Origin: Cloeon dipterum
Taxonomy: Eukaryota > Arthropoda > Insecta > Ephemeroptera > Baetidae
Reading direction: 5' to 3'
DNA: 64,000 nt
Assembly: GCF_949628265.1 (NCBI RefSeq)
Contig: NC_088790.1
Coordinates: 5,956,545-6,020,544, forward strand
Both the position numbers and the translations under genes were made by a program. Positions 52,726-62,703 of this stretch are shown here, in pieces (position 1 is the first letter of the stretch; each line of letters opens with the position of its first letter). The notes under the pieces are model-generated. The model searched no databases, was not told the origin of the DNA, and worked only from the letters and a program-made list of their open reading frames with translations.

Positions 52726-53657
52726 TGTGCCAGTAAAATTATCTGAAATTGTTACATTAACATCAATGTTTTTGCAAATCAACACATAGGCATAATAAGT
52801 TTTCTAGAATTTTTCTTGTAGTATGTATATAAGACGAAACCAGGAATTATTGCATAATCAATTATTTTCACCTAGAAAACTTCACAGCTTATTGGACTGT
52901 GAAGCATCCCCGAGACAGAAAATGCAATATACATATATGTAGATTAAAAAAGTGGAAACATAAAGGTAAAAGTTTATGCAAAATTGAAACTTTTGAAATC
53001 AACAAAACTCCGGCACTGACATTGTATTTATTCCACTCAAGAGATCCACTCCACTGACAATGAGAAAAACGATAATAACTCACAATCAGCGAAGCAAAAA
53101 TCTGTGGAGGGGATTTGCAAAAATACGAGGGGAGCGTGGTTGATTCCTCAGCACTAATTTTCTTTTTCGTACCCTTAACGAAGTTGTTGGTTGATTGTTT
53201 AACACTCCTGTTTTGCCAATGGGGAGAAAAATTGGTAGATTAAACGATTCAAGCAAACAAGCATGCGTCCTCTCACATGTTTTCCGTTTTCAGTTACCAC
53301 GCCCACCTAAACCTGGAGAAACGTCTGCTCCATCGTGCTCAATCTCATTTTTGTTTGTTCAAGTTCTCGGTAACTGAAAATATTCGATTCTTCACAAGAA
53401 GAGTAGTAAATTAAATCTCCTCATAATTGAAACCACTGGTCTGCCACTAGTGAGTACTAATCTATTTATTTATTTTTTGTATAATTAATAGAACATTAAA
53501 TATTTTTCGTACATTTTTCCATTAGAAAATTATGCAACCTTAGTTTTTATCATTCTGAGGTTGATTAAAATGTATTTTCAATACATAATTTAGTCATATG
53601 AAGTTTTTTAAAATTACATAAGTATAGTGATACAACCATAAATTCAATTCGCAGAAA
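52726..53657. promoter_or_regulatory. Divergent region between LON and TOMM7
   Basis: Contains the non-coding first exons of both genes by inference: LON has an acceptor just 5' of its ATG on the minus strand, and TOMM7 has one (AATTCGCAG) 3 bp before its ATG on the plus strand. No coding exon is seen. Confidence 0.5.
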
Positions 53658-53873
53658 ATGGAACCTGGAACAAAACAACGCCTTGCCAAAGTCTCTGCCC
53701 TCGCCAGGACTGTTTTCCACTGGGGTTTCATTCCTACCGTTTTGTACCTTGGTATGTTTGTTCGCCTATTCCGCCATAATTTGAAAGTTAATGATAACCA
53801 CATTACAGGCTTCCGCAAAGGAGCTGATCCAGGAATGCCTCCTCTCACCATCTTCAGCTTGCTGTGGCAGTAG
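53658..53873 (+). CDS. Tomm7: TOMM7, small subunit of the outer-membrane import pore
   Basis: Tail-anchor-like small Tom protein that modulates assembly of the TOM40 complex and stabilises PINK1 in animals. Two exons, 53658-53751 and 53809-53873, 52 residues (human 55). Sequence in order: a basic amphipathic N-terminus (KQRLAKVSALARTVFHW), the membrane segment GFIPTVLYLG, and the invariant FRKGADPGMPPLTIFSLLW at the C-terminus. The unspliced frame is also open across the 57-bp intron, giving an artefactual 71-residue ORF; the family length and the GADPGMP junction support splicing. Poly(A) signal AATAAA at 54057-54062. Head to head with LON and tail to tail with HMMR. Confidence 0.95.
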   Translation: MEPGTKQRLAKVSALARTVFHWGFIPTVLYLGMFVRLFRHNLKVNDNHITGFRKGADPGMPPLTIFSLLWQ

Positions 53874-54183
53874 TGTTTAATCCTCAAATTATTATTTGCA
53901 CTCATAAAAAATGAACTTTTAATTTAAAACAATATTTGCAAGTCTAAGTTTCATTCGAATGATACTAACTTGGTTTGTTGAACACAAAATATTTTGATTT
54001 ATTTATGAATGAAGGAAATAACATGTACAACAGTTCAGTTCAATGAGTTAAGGAGAAATAAATATGATGTAAATTGAAATGGTCCCTTAAGATTTTATTA
54101 AATTCCCCACACTGATGTAAAAGGAGTGATATGAAATCACATTTAAGTACAAAAAACGCCTATAAGAATGGCTTAACAAAGAG

Positions 54184-57100
54184 TTAGATGTTCTTAGGCT
54201 GCAGTGGTGATTTGCGGTGCATTGGCGTTGAAGACGAGAGCAAAGAGTGAGCAGTGCGGCTTAATGAGGCCATCAGACTGTTTTCTTTTCCACGTCTTGT
54301 CTTCTTTGAAGTGGATGCAATGCCCTCAACAATCATTGATTTGCTGTGCGCGGCACTGATGCCATGTTTCTGCAGCTCTGATTCCAGATGCGCCACACGG
54401 CACTCGCTAGCCACAAGCATTGCACGCATATCTTCCTCGTTCTGAAATTAAAATTAACCGTCAGCTTGTTTTCTATTATTTGCTCTGGAGGCTAGTTACC
54501 TTCTCGTGCTTGTAGGCCACTTCCTTAAGGTTCTCCAAGTAGCTGAGCTTCTGCTGGTGATTCTGGTGGCCACTGGACTTAGCCTCATGCTTTTCAAGTT
54601 CAAGGAGTTTGTCACGCAGCTCGCTGTTCACCGAACGGAGCCGTTGGCTTTCACTCTGCAGGATTGACACTTGGGAGCGCAAGCAGGAGTCGTTGGCGCT
54701 TAATTCCTTGTTGAGACTTTCTAGGTTCTCGACGCTGAGGATGCTGTCTTCCACATTGCTCCACCTGGATCACATTTATGAATTATTAGACTACATGTAG
54801 AGTAAAAAAACTATCATGTGGTTTCATTTTCCTGCCCTCACCCCCCTGAATTTCATTACAGGCTTTTAAACCCGTTGATTTTTAATTTTATCAAATTTCC
54901 TGCGATAATCCATAGCAGTCTGACTTAAAGAGTTGGCACTTTGCCTAATTGATATCTAACTTCCTGTTATAGTTTTATGTACAATTAGTAAAGTCAGGGT
55001 CACTGGCAAAATCCTGACCTGTTGATAATTTTGAGAAAAAAAACAATATAAAAAACTGCACTGGCTTAATTTTTAACATAAAAAATGGAGTAAAGTTACA
55101 AACCTTGAGGACATTTCCATCAACTGCGACTCAAGATTCCTGGTTTTTTGCTCAGCTTCTTGGCGGACCTTCTTGATTTCTGACTTTGCTTTGGCTTCAT
55201 TCTCCTCCAGCACAATGGTTTTCTCGTGCAAGCTCTTGCTGAACACCTCCAGTTTGCTAATCTGATCCTTGCTCTGGCCCAATTCAGCGATTTTCCTCTG
55301 CAGCAGATCTTCCATTTCATCAGCAGCCTGCATCCTTGAGTTAGCCTCGTTCATGAGCCTCTTCATTGCAGCCTCCTGGTCTTCAATTTGGCCCCTGAGG
55401 AGTCTAAGCTGTTCCTCCTGCTTCTCAAGCTTTTCATCCTTTTCTTGGACCAGTTCGTCAAGATATTCCATTTCCGTGGCATCCGCGTTGTGCAGCTCAC
55501 TCAAGTCGTTTACTTCCAGTTTGAGCGCGTGAATCGCCTCTGCCATCTCCACTGCTTTCTCCCAGCTTGCCACCAACTTGTGCTTGAGATCCTCCTCTTG
55601 CTTCCTCAGTCCTACCATCTCCACGTCCATGCGTGAGCACTTGGCAATGCAGCGCTCCTTCTCCTCCAATATCTCAGTCATCTCTTCCTCTAACTTTAGT
55701 TGATTCTCTTCAGCCCACTTTGCCTCGTCTTTCAAGAGAGTGATCTCATCCTTCAGCTTCATAATCTCTCCCTCATATTGAACCTGCTTGTCCTCGGCCT
55801 CTTGGGCTTCCATACTTAGCAGCTGGATTGTGGAGGTCAGCTTTCGTTCTTGATCAGCCCACTCATCTTGGGAATACGCACATTCAGTCTCCAGGATTTT
55901 CTTTTCTTCCTCCAACGCATTCAGCTTTCCAAGTGCTAATTCATAGTTCATTCGCAGATCCTCGATTTCTTGTTTGCTGTCGAAGACCTGGTCTTGAAGA
56001 GCAATTACTTTCTTTTTCTCCTCTTCTAGCAGCTCTTCTAAGATTTGCTGCATTATCACTCCCTTTGTGTATTCCTCTTCTATCCCAGCCGAATACTTGT
56101 ACAGCGACTTGATGTCCGACTCAATGGCATCCAGCGCGTTGTTTTCTTTGAACTCTGTCATGTTGAGTATTGATGCTATCTTCCGCAGATTCTCCACTTT
56201 ATCAGCCTTCTCTTTTTCTAGCTGCTGTTTTGTGTTGAGCAAATCATTGCAGAGCTCAATGAAGCTGTTGTTGACTTCGTTGGTATTCTTTTCTGCTTCT
56301 CTGCGGTGCTGCTGCAAATGCTCCTTAGCGCCTCGCAGCTCCTCGTGGACAACCAACAGATCTTCGTCTTTCTTCTTTAACTGAGCATTCAGAAGTCTAC
56401 TTTCCTCGTTCAGTTCATTATTCTGTTCAACCAACAAGCGGATTTCATCATTAATAGCCTCTTGGAACGAGTGAACAGATTCCAGGTTTGACCGGACATC
56501 CTCAATTTCCTTTTTGAGCCCTTTGTTGACATTGCTCAGCTCAGAGATGAGCTTGATTTTCTCCTGGCTGCCGTCCTTAAGCTGGGAGATCTCGTTGTTC
56601 AGTTCTGTGTTGGCTTTTTTTAGCTTACTTTCTCTTTCTAAGCTTTTTTTAAGGATTTGCTGCGTGGCAGCCAAGTCGCTCTCAAGATACTCCAGCTTTT
56701 CCTAAAAAATGTACAGTATTATTTTTGATAAATCAAGAAGTATTTGGAAATTTACCTTGGTATTTTTCAGCAAGGCTTTTGTTCCGGTCAACTTTCGGGC
56801 CAACTTCTCCTTAGCATTCACTTCAACCTGCAGCTTTTGAGCCTGGATCTCACACTCTTGCTGCGCCTTCTCAACAGTACAATTGAGATCATCATACAAC
56901 TTTTCGTACTTCTTAGAAATTTCTTCTTTGTAGAGGTTTTCCAAGCGCTTCTCAAGCGCAATAATTCTATCTCTGACTATATTTGTTTCTTGATTTGACT
57001 CAATCAAGTCTTGCTGAAGCATTTTCTCACTTTGCAGACACCTGGCAAGCTCCTCCTTATTGGTTTCTGACTGCGACGATACCTCATTCAGCTGTTCCTG

Positions 57101-58959
57101 TAGAGCGAAAACGTTTTAGCATTAATTTATTACATCTTTGTTATTGCATTTACCTTTAATTTCTCAACCTGCTCTTCCCCAAGCTGAGTTAGCTTCATTT
57201 CCGAAGCCAAAGCAATCAAGGTTTCTTCATGCTTCTCTTGCAGGCTAAGCAGTTGCTCCTCCAAAGTGACTAATCCGTTCTTGAGGCTATCTCTCTCTTC
57301 AATGGTCATTTTAAGTTGGTCCTGCAAGACCAACATCTGCGATTCCAGAAACTGCGCCTTGCCAGACACGTTGTCAATTTTGGCTTCAAACTCTTTGTTT
57401 TTAAGCCGAAGTTGTTCACCTGTTGCTGCGATAACTTGATCAGCTTCTTGCAAGTGCTTCTCAAGTTGGGACTTTTCAGCACGAATGATCTCAAGACTGC
57501 TCTCCATCGAGGCCAAGTTCAATTGGAGAAGCGAATTGTGTTCTTTTGATTGCTGTAGCTCTTCTTCCAGGTTTTTACTGATCGACTCGAGATCTTTCTT
57601 TTTTTCCAGCAGCTCTTCCAATGCAGCAACTTGCATCTGCAGATTTCGCACCTCCTGGCATTGTGTGTTGTAATTTTCTTCGAGAGATTTTCCGTAGCTT
57701 TTGGCCTGAGAAATTTCTTGACGTAACTGTTCTTCTGCAGTAGCAAGCTCCTCCATCAAGTCGCATTTTTCAAGGAGCTGCTTCTGTAACTGGGATTTGG
57801 TTCTTTCTAACTCTTCATTGGCGTTATTCAGATTGTTGTTGGTCTGATTCACAATTTCCATAAAGACCTCAAGCTTTTGGAACCTTTCATTTCCTTCCCT
57901 GACTGTAACTTGCAACTTGTTGATCACTTCAGTCTGGGCAGCTAACTCAGCTTTTAGCTCAACGAGTTCATTGTGCGAGCTCTCCAACTCTTGCGTCAAG
58001 CTGGCGACGCTTTTGACATCAGTGAGATCAGCAAACTGTTTCCATTCATTCAAAATGAACTTCAAGGAGTCATCATGTGACTTTTCCACCTTACTGACCC
58101 AAGAATCGACCATCACATGCAGAGCCTGAAGAGAAACAGTAGTCACTTCATTTGTTTTGAATTAATAGAAACTGTAGTAGACTTACAGTTGACTTATCTA
58201 GCTTGGCTTTTAATTCAATTATCTCCTCTTTAAGATTATTGATCTCAGTGTCCCTTGAAATTGCCTAAAATTTTAGATATGTAGGATTAGACTTAAAACA
58301 TGATATTTATCGGAAGTTTGGTAAACAGGAAACCACTCAAAAAGTGCCAAATAATTATTGTACCTTGCTCAAGTCAGTAAGGGACGAGCTACTCAAGATG
58401 TTCTTCTTGATCGTCGACTTTGGCTGAGGCTTCGCACACTTTGGCGTTTTAATAGGCTAGAAAAAGGTTGAAGTTTAACATTAGAATAAAATTTAAAGCG
58501 TTTTTATCCATTACATAGAGAGTATATATGTATGTACAATTATTTTTGTGTCTTACCGTTTTTTTGGGCAGGTGCTCTGTGGAGTTAGAAATGGCAGCAG
58601 CCCCTGCAAGCCCATCTAGAGCAGCAAGCTCAGGAAATCTAAGAGTTTTACTTAAAACTCCCCCAACTAATTTGCTTGTTTGTTTGGGGTCGTATGTTCC
58701 TGGAGGTGGAGCACATCCTAAAATGAAATTATTATATTAGATATATATATATATATATATATGTAGGTTTAAATAATATTCGTTTAATTTTCGAGAATTT
58801 AAATGCTCCATATACATACATGCATTAACATGGCAGTGAAACGTTCGTTAAAAGTCAGCCCGCATTTCACTCGCTTTATGACTTAAACAACTGACGAATT
58901 TCAGTTGGAAACTCACCTTCCACTTCATTGAACCTTGTCAACTTTGCTTTTGGAAACAT
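54184..58959 (-). CDS. HMMR: Hyaluronan-mediated motility receptor (RHAMM/HMMR)-like coiled-coil protein
   Basis: Microtubule- and centrosome-associated spindle protein in vertebrates. Nine exons on the minus strand: 58959-58917, 58717-58557, 58456-58364, 58264-58187, 58125-57154, 57097-56756, 56701-55104, 54764-54500, 54441-54184; about 1269 residues against about 725 in human. The N-terminus MFPKAKLTRFNEVEGCAPPP, followed by GTYDPK, aligns directly with the RHAMM start (FPKAPLKRFNDPSGCAP... in human), which decides the family. From about residue 100 to 1180 the protein is almost unbroken heptad-repeat coiled coil, rich in Glu, Lys, Leu and Gln. Near the C-terminus SGHQNHQQKLSYLENLKEVA matches the conserved GHQN-type block of the RHAMM centrosome-targeting zipper. 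It ends with a KEN-box-like GKENS and Ser/Pro-rich tail, suggesting cell-cycle turnover (inference). Exon 7 alone is 1.6 kb. Confidence 0.88.
58741..58762. repeat. (AT)n microsatellite in HMMR intron 1
   Basis: Eleven AT units immediately 5' (plus strand order) of a polypyrimidine-poor intron segment. Confidence 0.9.
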
Positions 58960-59109
58960 GATTGCTGCTAATGTCTTGAAATTCAGAAAACTTCCAAATT
59001 GTGGCACACTTAGAAGTCGCGGCAATGCCGACCAGGGGGAAGGATGGAGATGGTGAACGGTGATCACAGCGACGGTTTAAATCTTTTGTTTAAAATGCTA
59101 CCGCCCCCC

Positions 59110-59117
59110 TGACGTCA
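59110..59117. promoter_or_regulatory. CRE palindrome upstream of HMMR
   Basis: A perfect TGACGTCA about 150 bp upstream of the HMMR start codon on the minus strand. The position suits a proximal promoter element; function is inferred. Confidence 0.4.
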
Positions 59118-59447
59118 CAAAAATATCGTTATTTGATTTGAGAAGGAAGCGGAATGAAGCTAAGCGGAGCACATACAAGAGGGATCAGTGATCTGTTGCG
59201 AACACCACCTAGCGTCATAAAAACGGTACTTCTAATTCTAATCCCAGAGCGCGAGAGTAAGAGTAAGACTATAGTGATGGGAATCTTTGAGAAAGTACCT
59301 ATCGAGAACCGATAGGTAGTTTTTTTTCACTACCGAAAAAATATCGATAGGTTAACCGAAAAACTATCGATAGTCAATTAATCGATAGTTTTTAAAAAAC
59401 CTTTAAAAATGCGTGTTTTTAATCCCGGAAGTAAAAAAACCGGTTAA

Positions 59448-59666
59448 ATTTGGGCGCACCGGTTGCAGCTGTTAAAATAGGCGCGCCGGTTGCAGCTGTT
59501 AAAATGGGTGTGCCGGTTGCAGCTGTTAAAATGGGTGTGCCGGTTGCAGCTGGTAAAATGGGCGTGCCGGTTGCAGCTGGTAAAATGGGCGTGCCGGTTG
59601 CAGCTGGTAAAATGGGCGTGCCGGTTGCAGCTGGTAAAATGGGCGTGCCGGTTGCAGTAAATTTAA
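59448..59666 (+). repeat. 27-bp minisatellite array A (about 8 units) in the hAT element
   Basis: Tandem copies of a GGTTGCAGCTGGTAAAATGG-type unit (27 bp), seven full plus a partial. The last four are nearly identical and the first ones diverge. Since 27 is divisible by three, the array stays open and reads as repeated MGVPVAAGK nonapeptides. No start context or splice signal suggests it is a real gene. Confidence 0.9.
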
Positions 59667-60116
59667 AGTTCGCGCCTAAAATTGTGGAAAACTGTTTATT
59701 TCATTTATGTATTAAAGGTGGCAGCACTCGAGCACTCACGATTGCTCCCTCTACCCTTATTTAGAAAATAAACAAAACAACTATGACGTCATGCCATTTC
59801 TTTTGTCTTATTAATGATGACTTTTAATTGATAAATTACTTTCAATTTGTAATTATAGAGATAAATTGTTCAACAGGAAACTCATATAACAATATTAATC
59901 TATAGTATGTATAATTGATCAGGATTTTAAGTGCATGCAATTAGCCGCCTTTCCAGAGTTGGTTTGACTTGTTTACCGCATTAGTGTCAACCACCTGTCT
60001 CGGCTGTCTCTGTGTTGTGATTGAGTTTATTATTGCTTGTTTTGTTATTATTTATTTTGTTACTGTTGTGTTTGTTTTAAGTATGTGCAATGTGGGAGTG
60101 ACAAGTGAGCGAACGA

Positions 60117-60390
60117 CAGCTGTTAAAATGGGCGCACCGGTTCCAGCTGTTGAAATGGGCGCACCGGTAGCAGCTGGTAATATGGGCGGGCCAGTTCCAG
60201 CTGTTAAAATGGGCGGGCCAGTTCCAGCTGATAAAATGGGCGGGCCAGTTCCAGCTGATAAAATGGGCGGGCCAGTTCCAGCTGATAAAATGGGCGGGCC
60301 AGTTCCACCTGTTAAAATGGGCGCGGCGGTTCCAGCTGATAAAATGGGCGCGCTGGTTTCAGCTGTTAAAATGGGTGTGGCGGCTCAAAA
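60117..60390 (+). repeat. 27-bp minisatellite array B (about 10 units) in the hAT element
   Basis: Same 27-bp period and orientation as array A, with a diverged unit (GGGCCAGTTCCAGCTGATAA core) reading MGGPVPADK. The open frame runs from 59969 to 60397 with a hydrophobic N-terminal stretch ahead of the repeats. That stretch (FIIACFVIIYFVTVVFV) is from the AT-rich spacer. Coding is doubtful. Confidence 0.9.
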
Positions 60391-60760
60391 ATCATGAGAT
60401 ATTTTTTCCGATAGGTTTTGACCAAAAATATCTAAAATCGATAGGTGATTGAGAAAAAATACCTATCGAACTATCGATATTTTCACCGAAAAATATCGAT
60501 AGTTCAAACTATCGATAGGAAAATTCCCATCACTATAAGACTATAACAGAAGAGCCAAGAAGAGGTAAGAAGAGGTATGTAAATACACAACACAGCCAAC
60601 AGCGACAGAAAACAAGCAGGAGATTATGAATGTATGATATTATTGAGCAGGAAGAAAGGAGTGGATAGGACCGACGAAGAAAGCCAATTTAAATTAAAAT
60701 TATACGTAAAGAGCAGCAGCTGAAACTTACTCATTGTCAGAAGATGAGGATCGAAGAAAA

Positions 60761-62451
60761 ATGAACCAGGAACGCACTATCGTTAATAGAGACAGTACTG
60801 TGTGCGCATCTGCAAGCAGAAGATGTGATAGTTTTAACGTTAAGCAGAGGAAAATTCGGAAAATCCAACAAAATCTCTTGTTTGAGAATGTAAGTTAGTA
60901 CACATATACAGTCATATTAAGTAAATGAAATTAAGGTACATAACATACCCCATTGGATGATATAGACAATGTAAAAATATATTTATGTACATACATATTT
61001 CACTTTTTGTCGCAATAATTTTTTTCGCATAAATTTAAAATGAGTTTTGTCTAAAACTGTCTTGCAATTTTACAATAAACAATAATACGTTTTATTTCGA
61101 TTATTATAATTTATAAAATTACTTTCATTTGTATCCAGACCCAGCAGACAGATGAAGTTTGCATTCACATCCCTGCCCGTCCTCAATGCTTTGCTGAACA
61201 TCTGGAAACTCGAAAAGAATTTGCGAGTCAACCTACACCTAATACGCAGAGCTACAATAATAGATCAACTCCAAAGCACACTCTTCCCCTGAAAATGACT
61301 ATTTCAAGAGCGGCCAAACGAAAACTTGACTTTGCAGCTGCCCCAAGAAGCGAATTTCCTGGGCAGGTAGAAGAGGATTCTCTTGAAGAAATCTTTAATC
61401 AAAATCCAATGTAAGTTTTCAGAGTGTGCTAAAATGATGTGGAGAATAGGAATAATTTATAATTTTCTTCAATTAAAATTTTTTGTTCAACTCAATTAAA
61501 TGAAGTAATTAGATTTAATGTATAATTTTGCTGCGATAAATAATTTTATGAATTATATTTCGCTTGGGCCTAGTTAGAGTAACTTATTCCGAGGTATCCA
61601 CGTTTATAGATGCTCTTATTCATGCTGGAGCCTTAACATCTTTGTCCCGTTTTCTAGGAGGCTTTCAAATCCATTCCAGCTGGATGAGTTAGGGACTAAG
61701 CCTGGCAATAACTTTGCCAGCTCATTCGAAAACTCTTTCAAAACAGCTGAAAGTAATTTCTTCAGGTATGATTTCCAAGTTAATAAATCCCAACAATGCA
61801 CCTTTGTCTGACAAAAATACAAACATTTCTGCTTCAGTGATGCAGGAAAATCAAATTTCTGCATTCCCCACAATAATTTCAACTTGGACTCTGAAGATGA
61901 GCTTGAAAACTTTCCAAGCTATGATGATTTGCTTTCCAAGTAAGTATATTATATTAATTAATTCAACATGTCTCACATGACTAATATCAATCTCATTATA
62001 TGTATAGGTACAGCTTGAATACAGCGGATGAGAGCGCCGTCCAAAATTCTTCGTGGACTAGTGATGGCGAACTAGATGGTTTCATTGTGACAGATGCAAA
62101 TCAGTTGCGAAACGACTTTCCTAACTCTTCTGGAGAGTCGCGATGTTCATCTTACTCGCCGCTGCTTGCGTCATCGCCGCCTGAAAAGCAGCTTTTGCTA
62201 GATGGTATGATAATTTAAAAGAATAATTACGTCCAGAAATACTTTTAACATGACATGTGCTACTTGTAGCTTCTGATCTCTGCGCTAATTACCAGTCTCT
62301 GTCTCAAAATTCTTTGGTTGATGTATGCCAAAAAGAGATTGAAAGTCAACCTATTGAGAGTGAAGACTTGTCAACTTTCAACGAGAAACTCCAAAGCATG
62401 AGCGCCGAAGAAGTGATGCAAGTGGTGAGGAGACTGCAGCAACAGCCGTGA
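60761..62451 (+). CDS. Unrecognised acidic, Ser/Asn-rich protein
   Basis: I do not recognise the family. Six exons join in phase with good splice sites: 60761-60889, 61139-61410, 61658-61765, 61838-61939, 62008-62204, 62270-62451; 329 residues. It appears largely disordered. Visible features: a basic N-terminal segment (NVKQRKIRKIQQN, about residues 26-38); TPKHTLPLKMTISRAAKRKLDF (split here as TPKHTLPLK and RAAKRKLDF), the latter resembling a cyclin-docking RxL motif beside a TP site; an NPF tripeptide in exon 3; acidic Ser/Asp patches (LDSEDELENFPSYDD); and a C-terminal helix (EEVMQVVRRLQQQ). The start is the first in-frame ATG after a short upstream ORF. Poly(A) signal AATAAA near 62572. 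It neighbours HMMR head to head across the hAT insertion. A cell-cycle role would be speculation from the motif. Confidence 0.7.
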
Positions 62452-62703
62452 GTACACCATGGTTTGGGTTCTGTGCGGTAGTTTTAAATTTAAAACACAT
62501 TGTTTTACAAAATGAATGCACACTATAAGCAAAATATTTTATTTTATGCGAGAGACCAAGTACATTTCTACCTTGTAAAATTGTTTTAAAATAAATGTAT
62601 AAATATGAGGTCTAAGGGTATGTAGTGTGTATCACCTTCACACAGAATAATGCACAACATGTATGTCAGATATTTTTGCGAAATCCTCGGAAATGTGGCT
62701 CAA

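Larger units (their letters stand above)
59272..60535. mobile_element. Non-autonomous hAT-superfamily transposon (1264 bp)
   Basis: The ends are TAGTGATGGGAAT and, at the right, ATTCCCATCACTA: perfect 13-bp terminal inverted repeats. They are flanked by a perfect 8-bp duplication TAAGACTA (59264-59271 and 60536-60543), diagnostic of hAT insertion. Just inside both ends lie clusters of the palindrome TATCGATA (59342, 59365, 60472, 60494, 60510) plus near copies, likely subterminal transposase-binding sites. No transposase domain is encoded. The interior holds two 27-bp minisatellite arrays separated by about 450 bp of AT-rich sequence. The intact target duplication implies a fairly recent insertion between HMMR and the next gene. 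Confidence 0.9.

Noticed and set aside
53752-53808. Uninterrupted 71-residue TOMM7 reading frame
   Set aside because: The 57-bp middle piece is an in-frame intron; splicing gives the conserved YLG-FRKGADPGMP junction and normal length.
55269-57998. Several Ser/Leu/Phe-rich plus-strand frames across HMMR
   Set aside because: They are antisense shadows of Glu/Lys-rich coiled coil, a known composition artefact.
59969-60397. Hydrophobic leader plus GGPVPADK repeats as a secreted repeat protein
   Set aside because: It lies wholly within a hAT element, and the frame is kept open by a 27-bp unit; no promoter or splice evidence.
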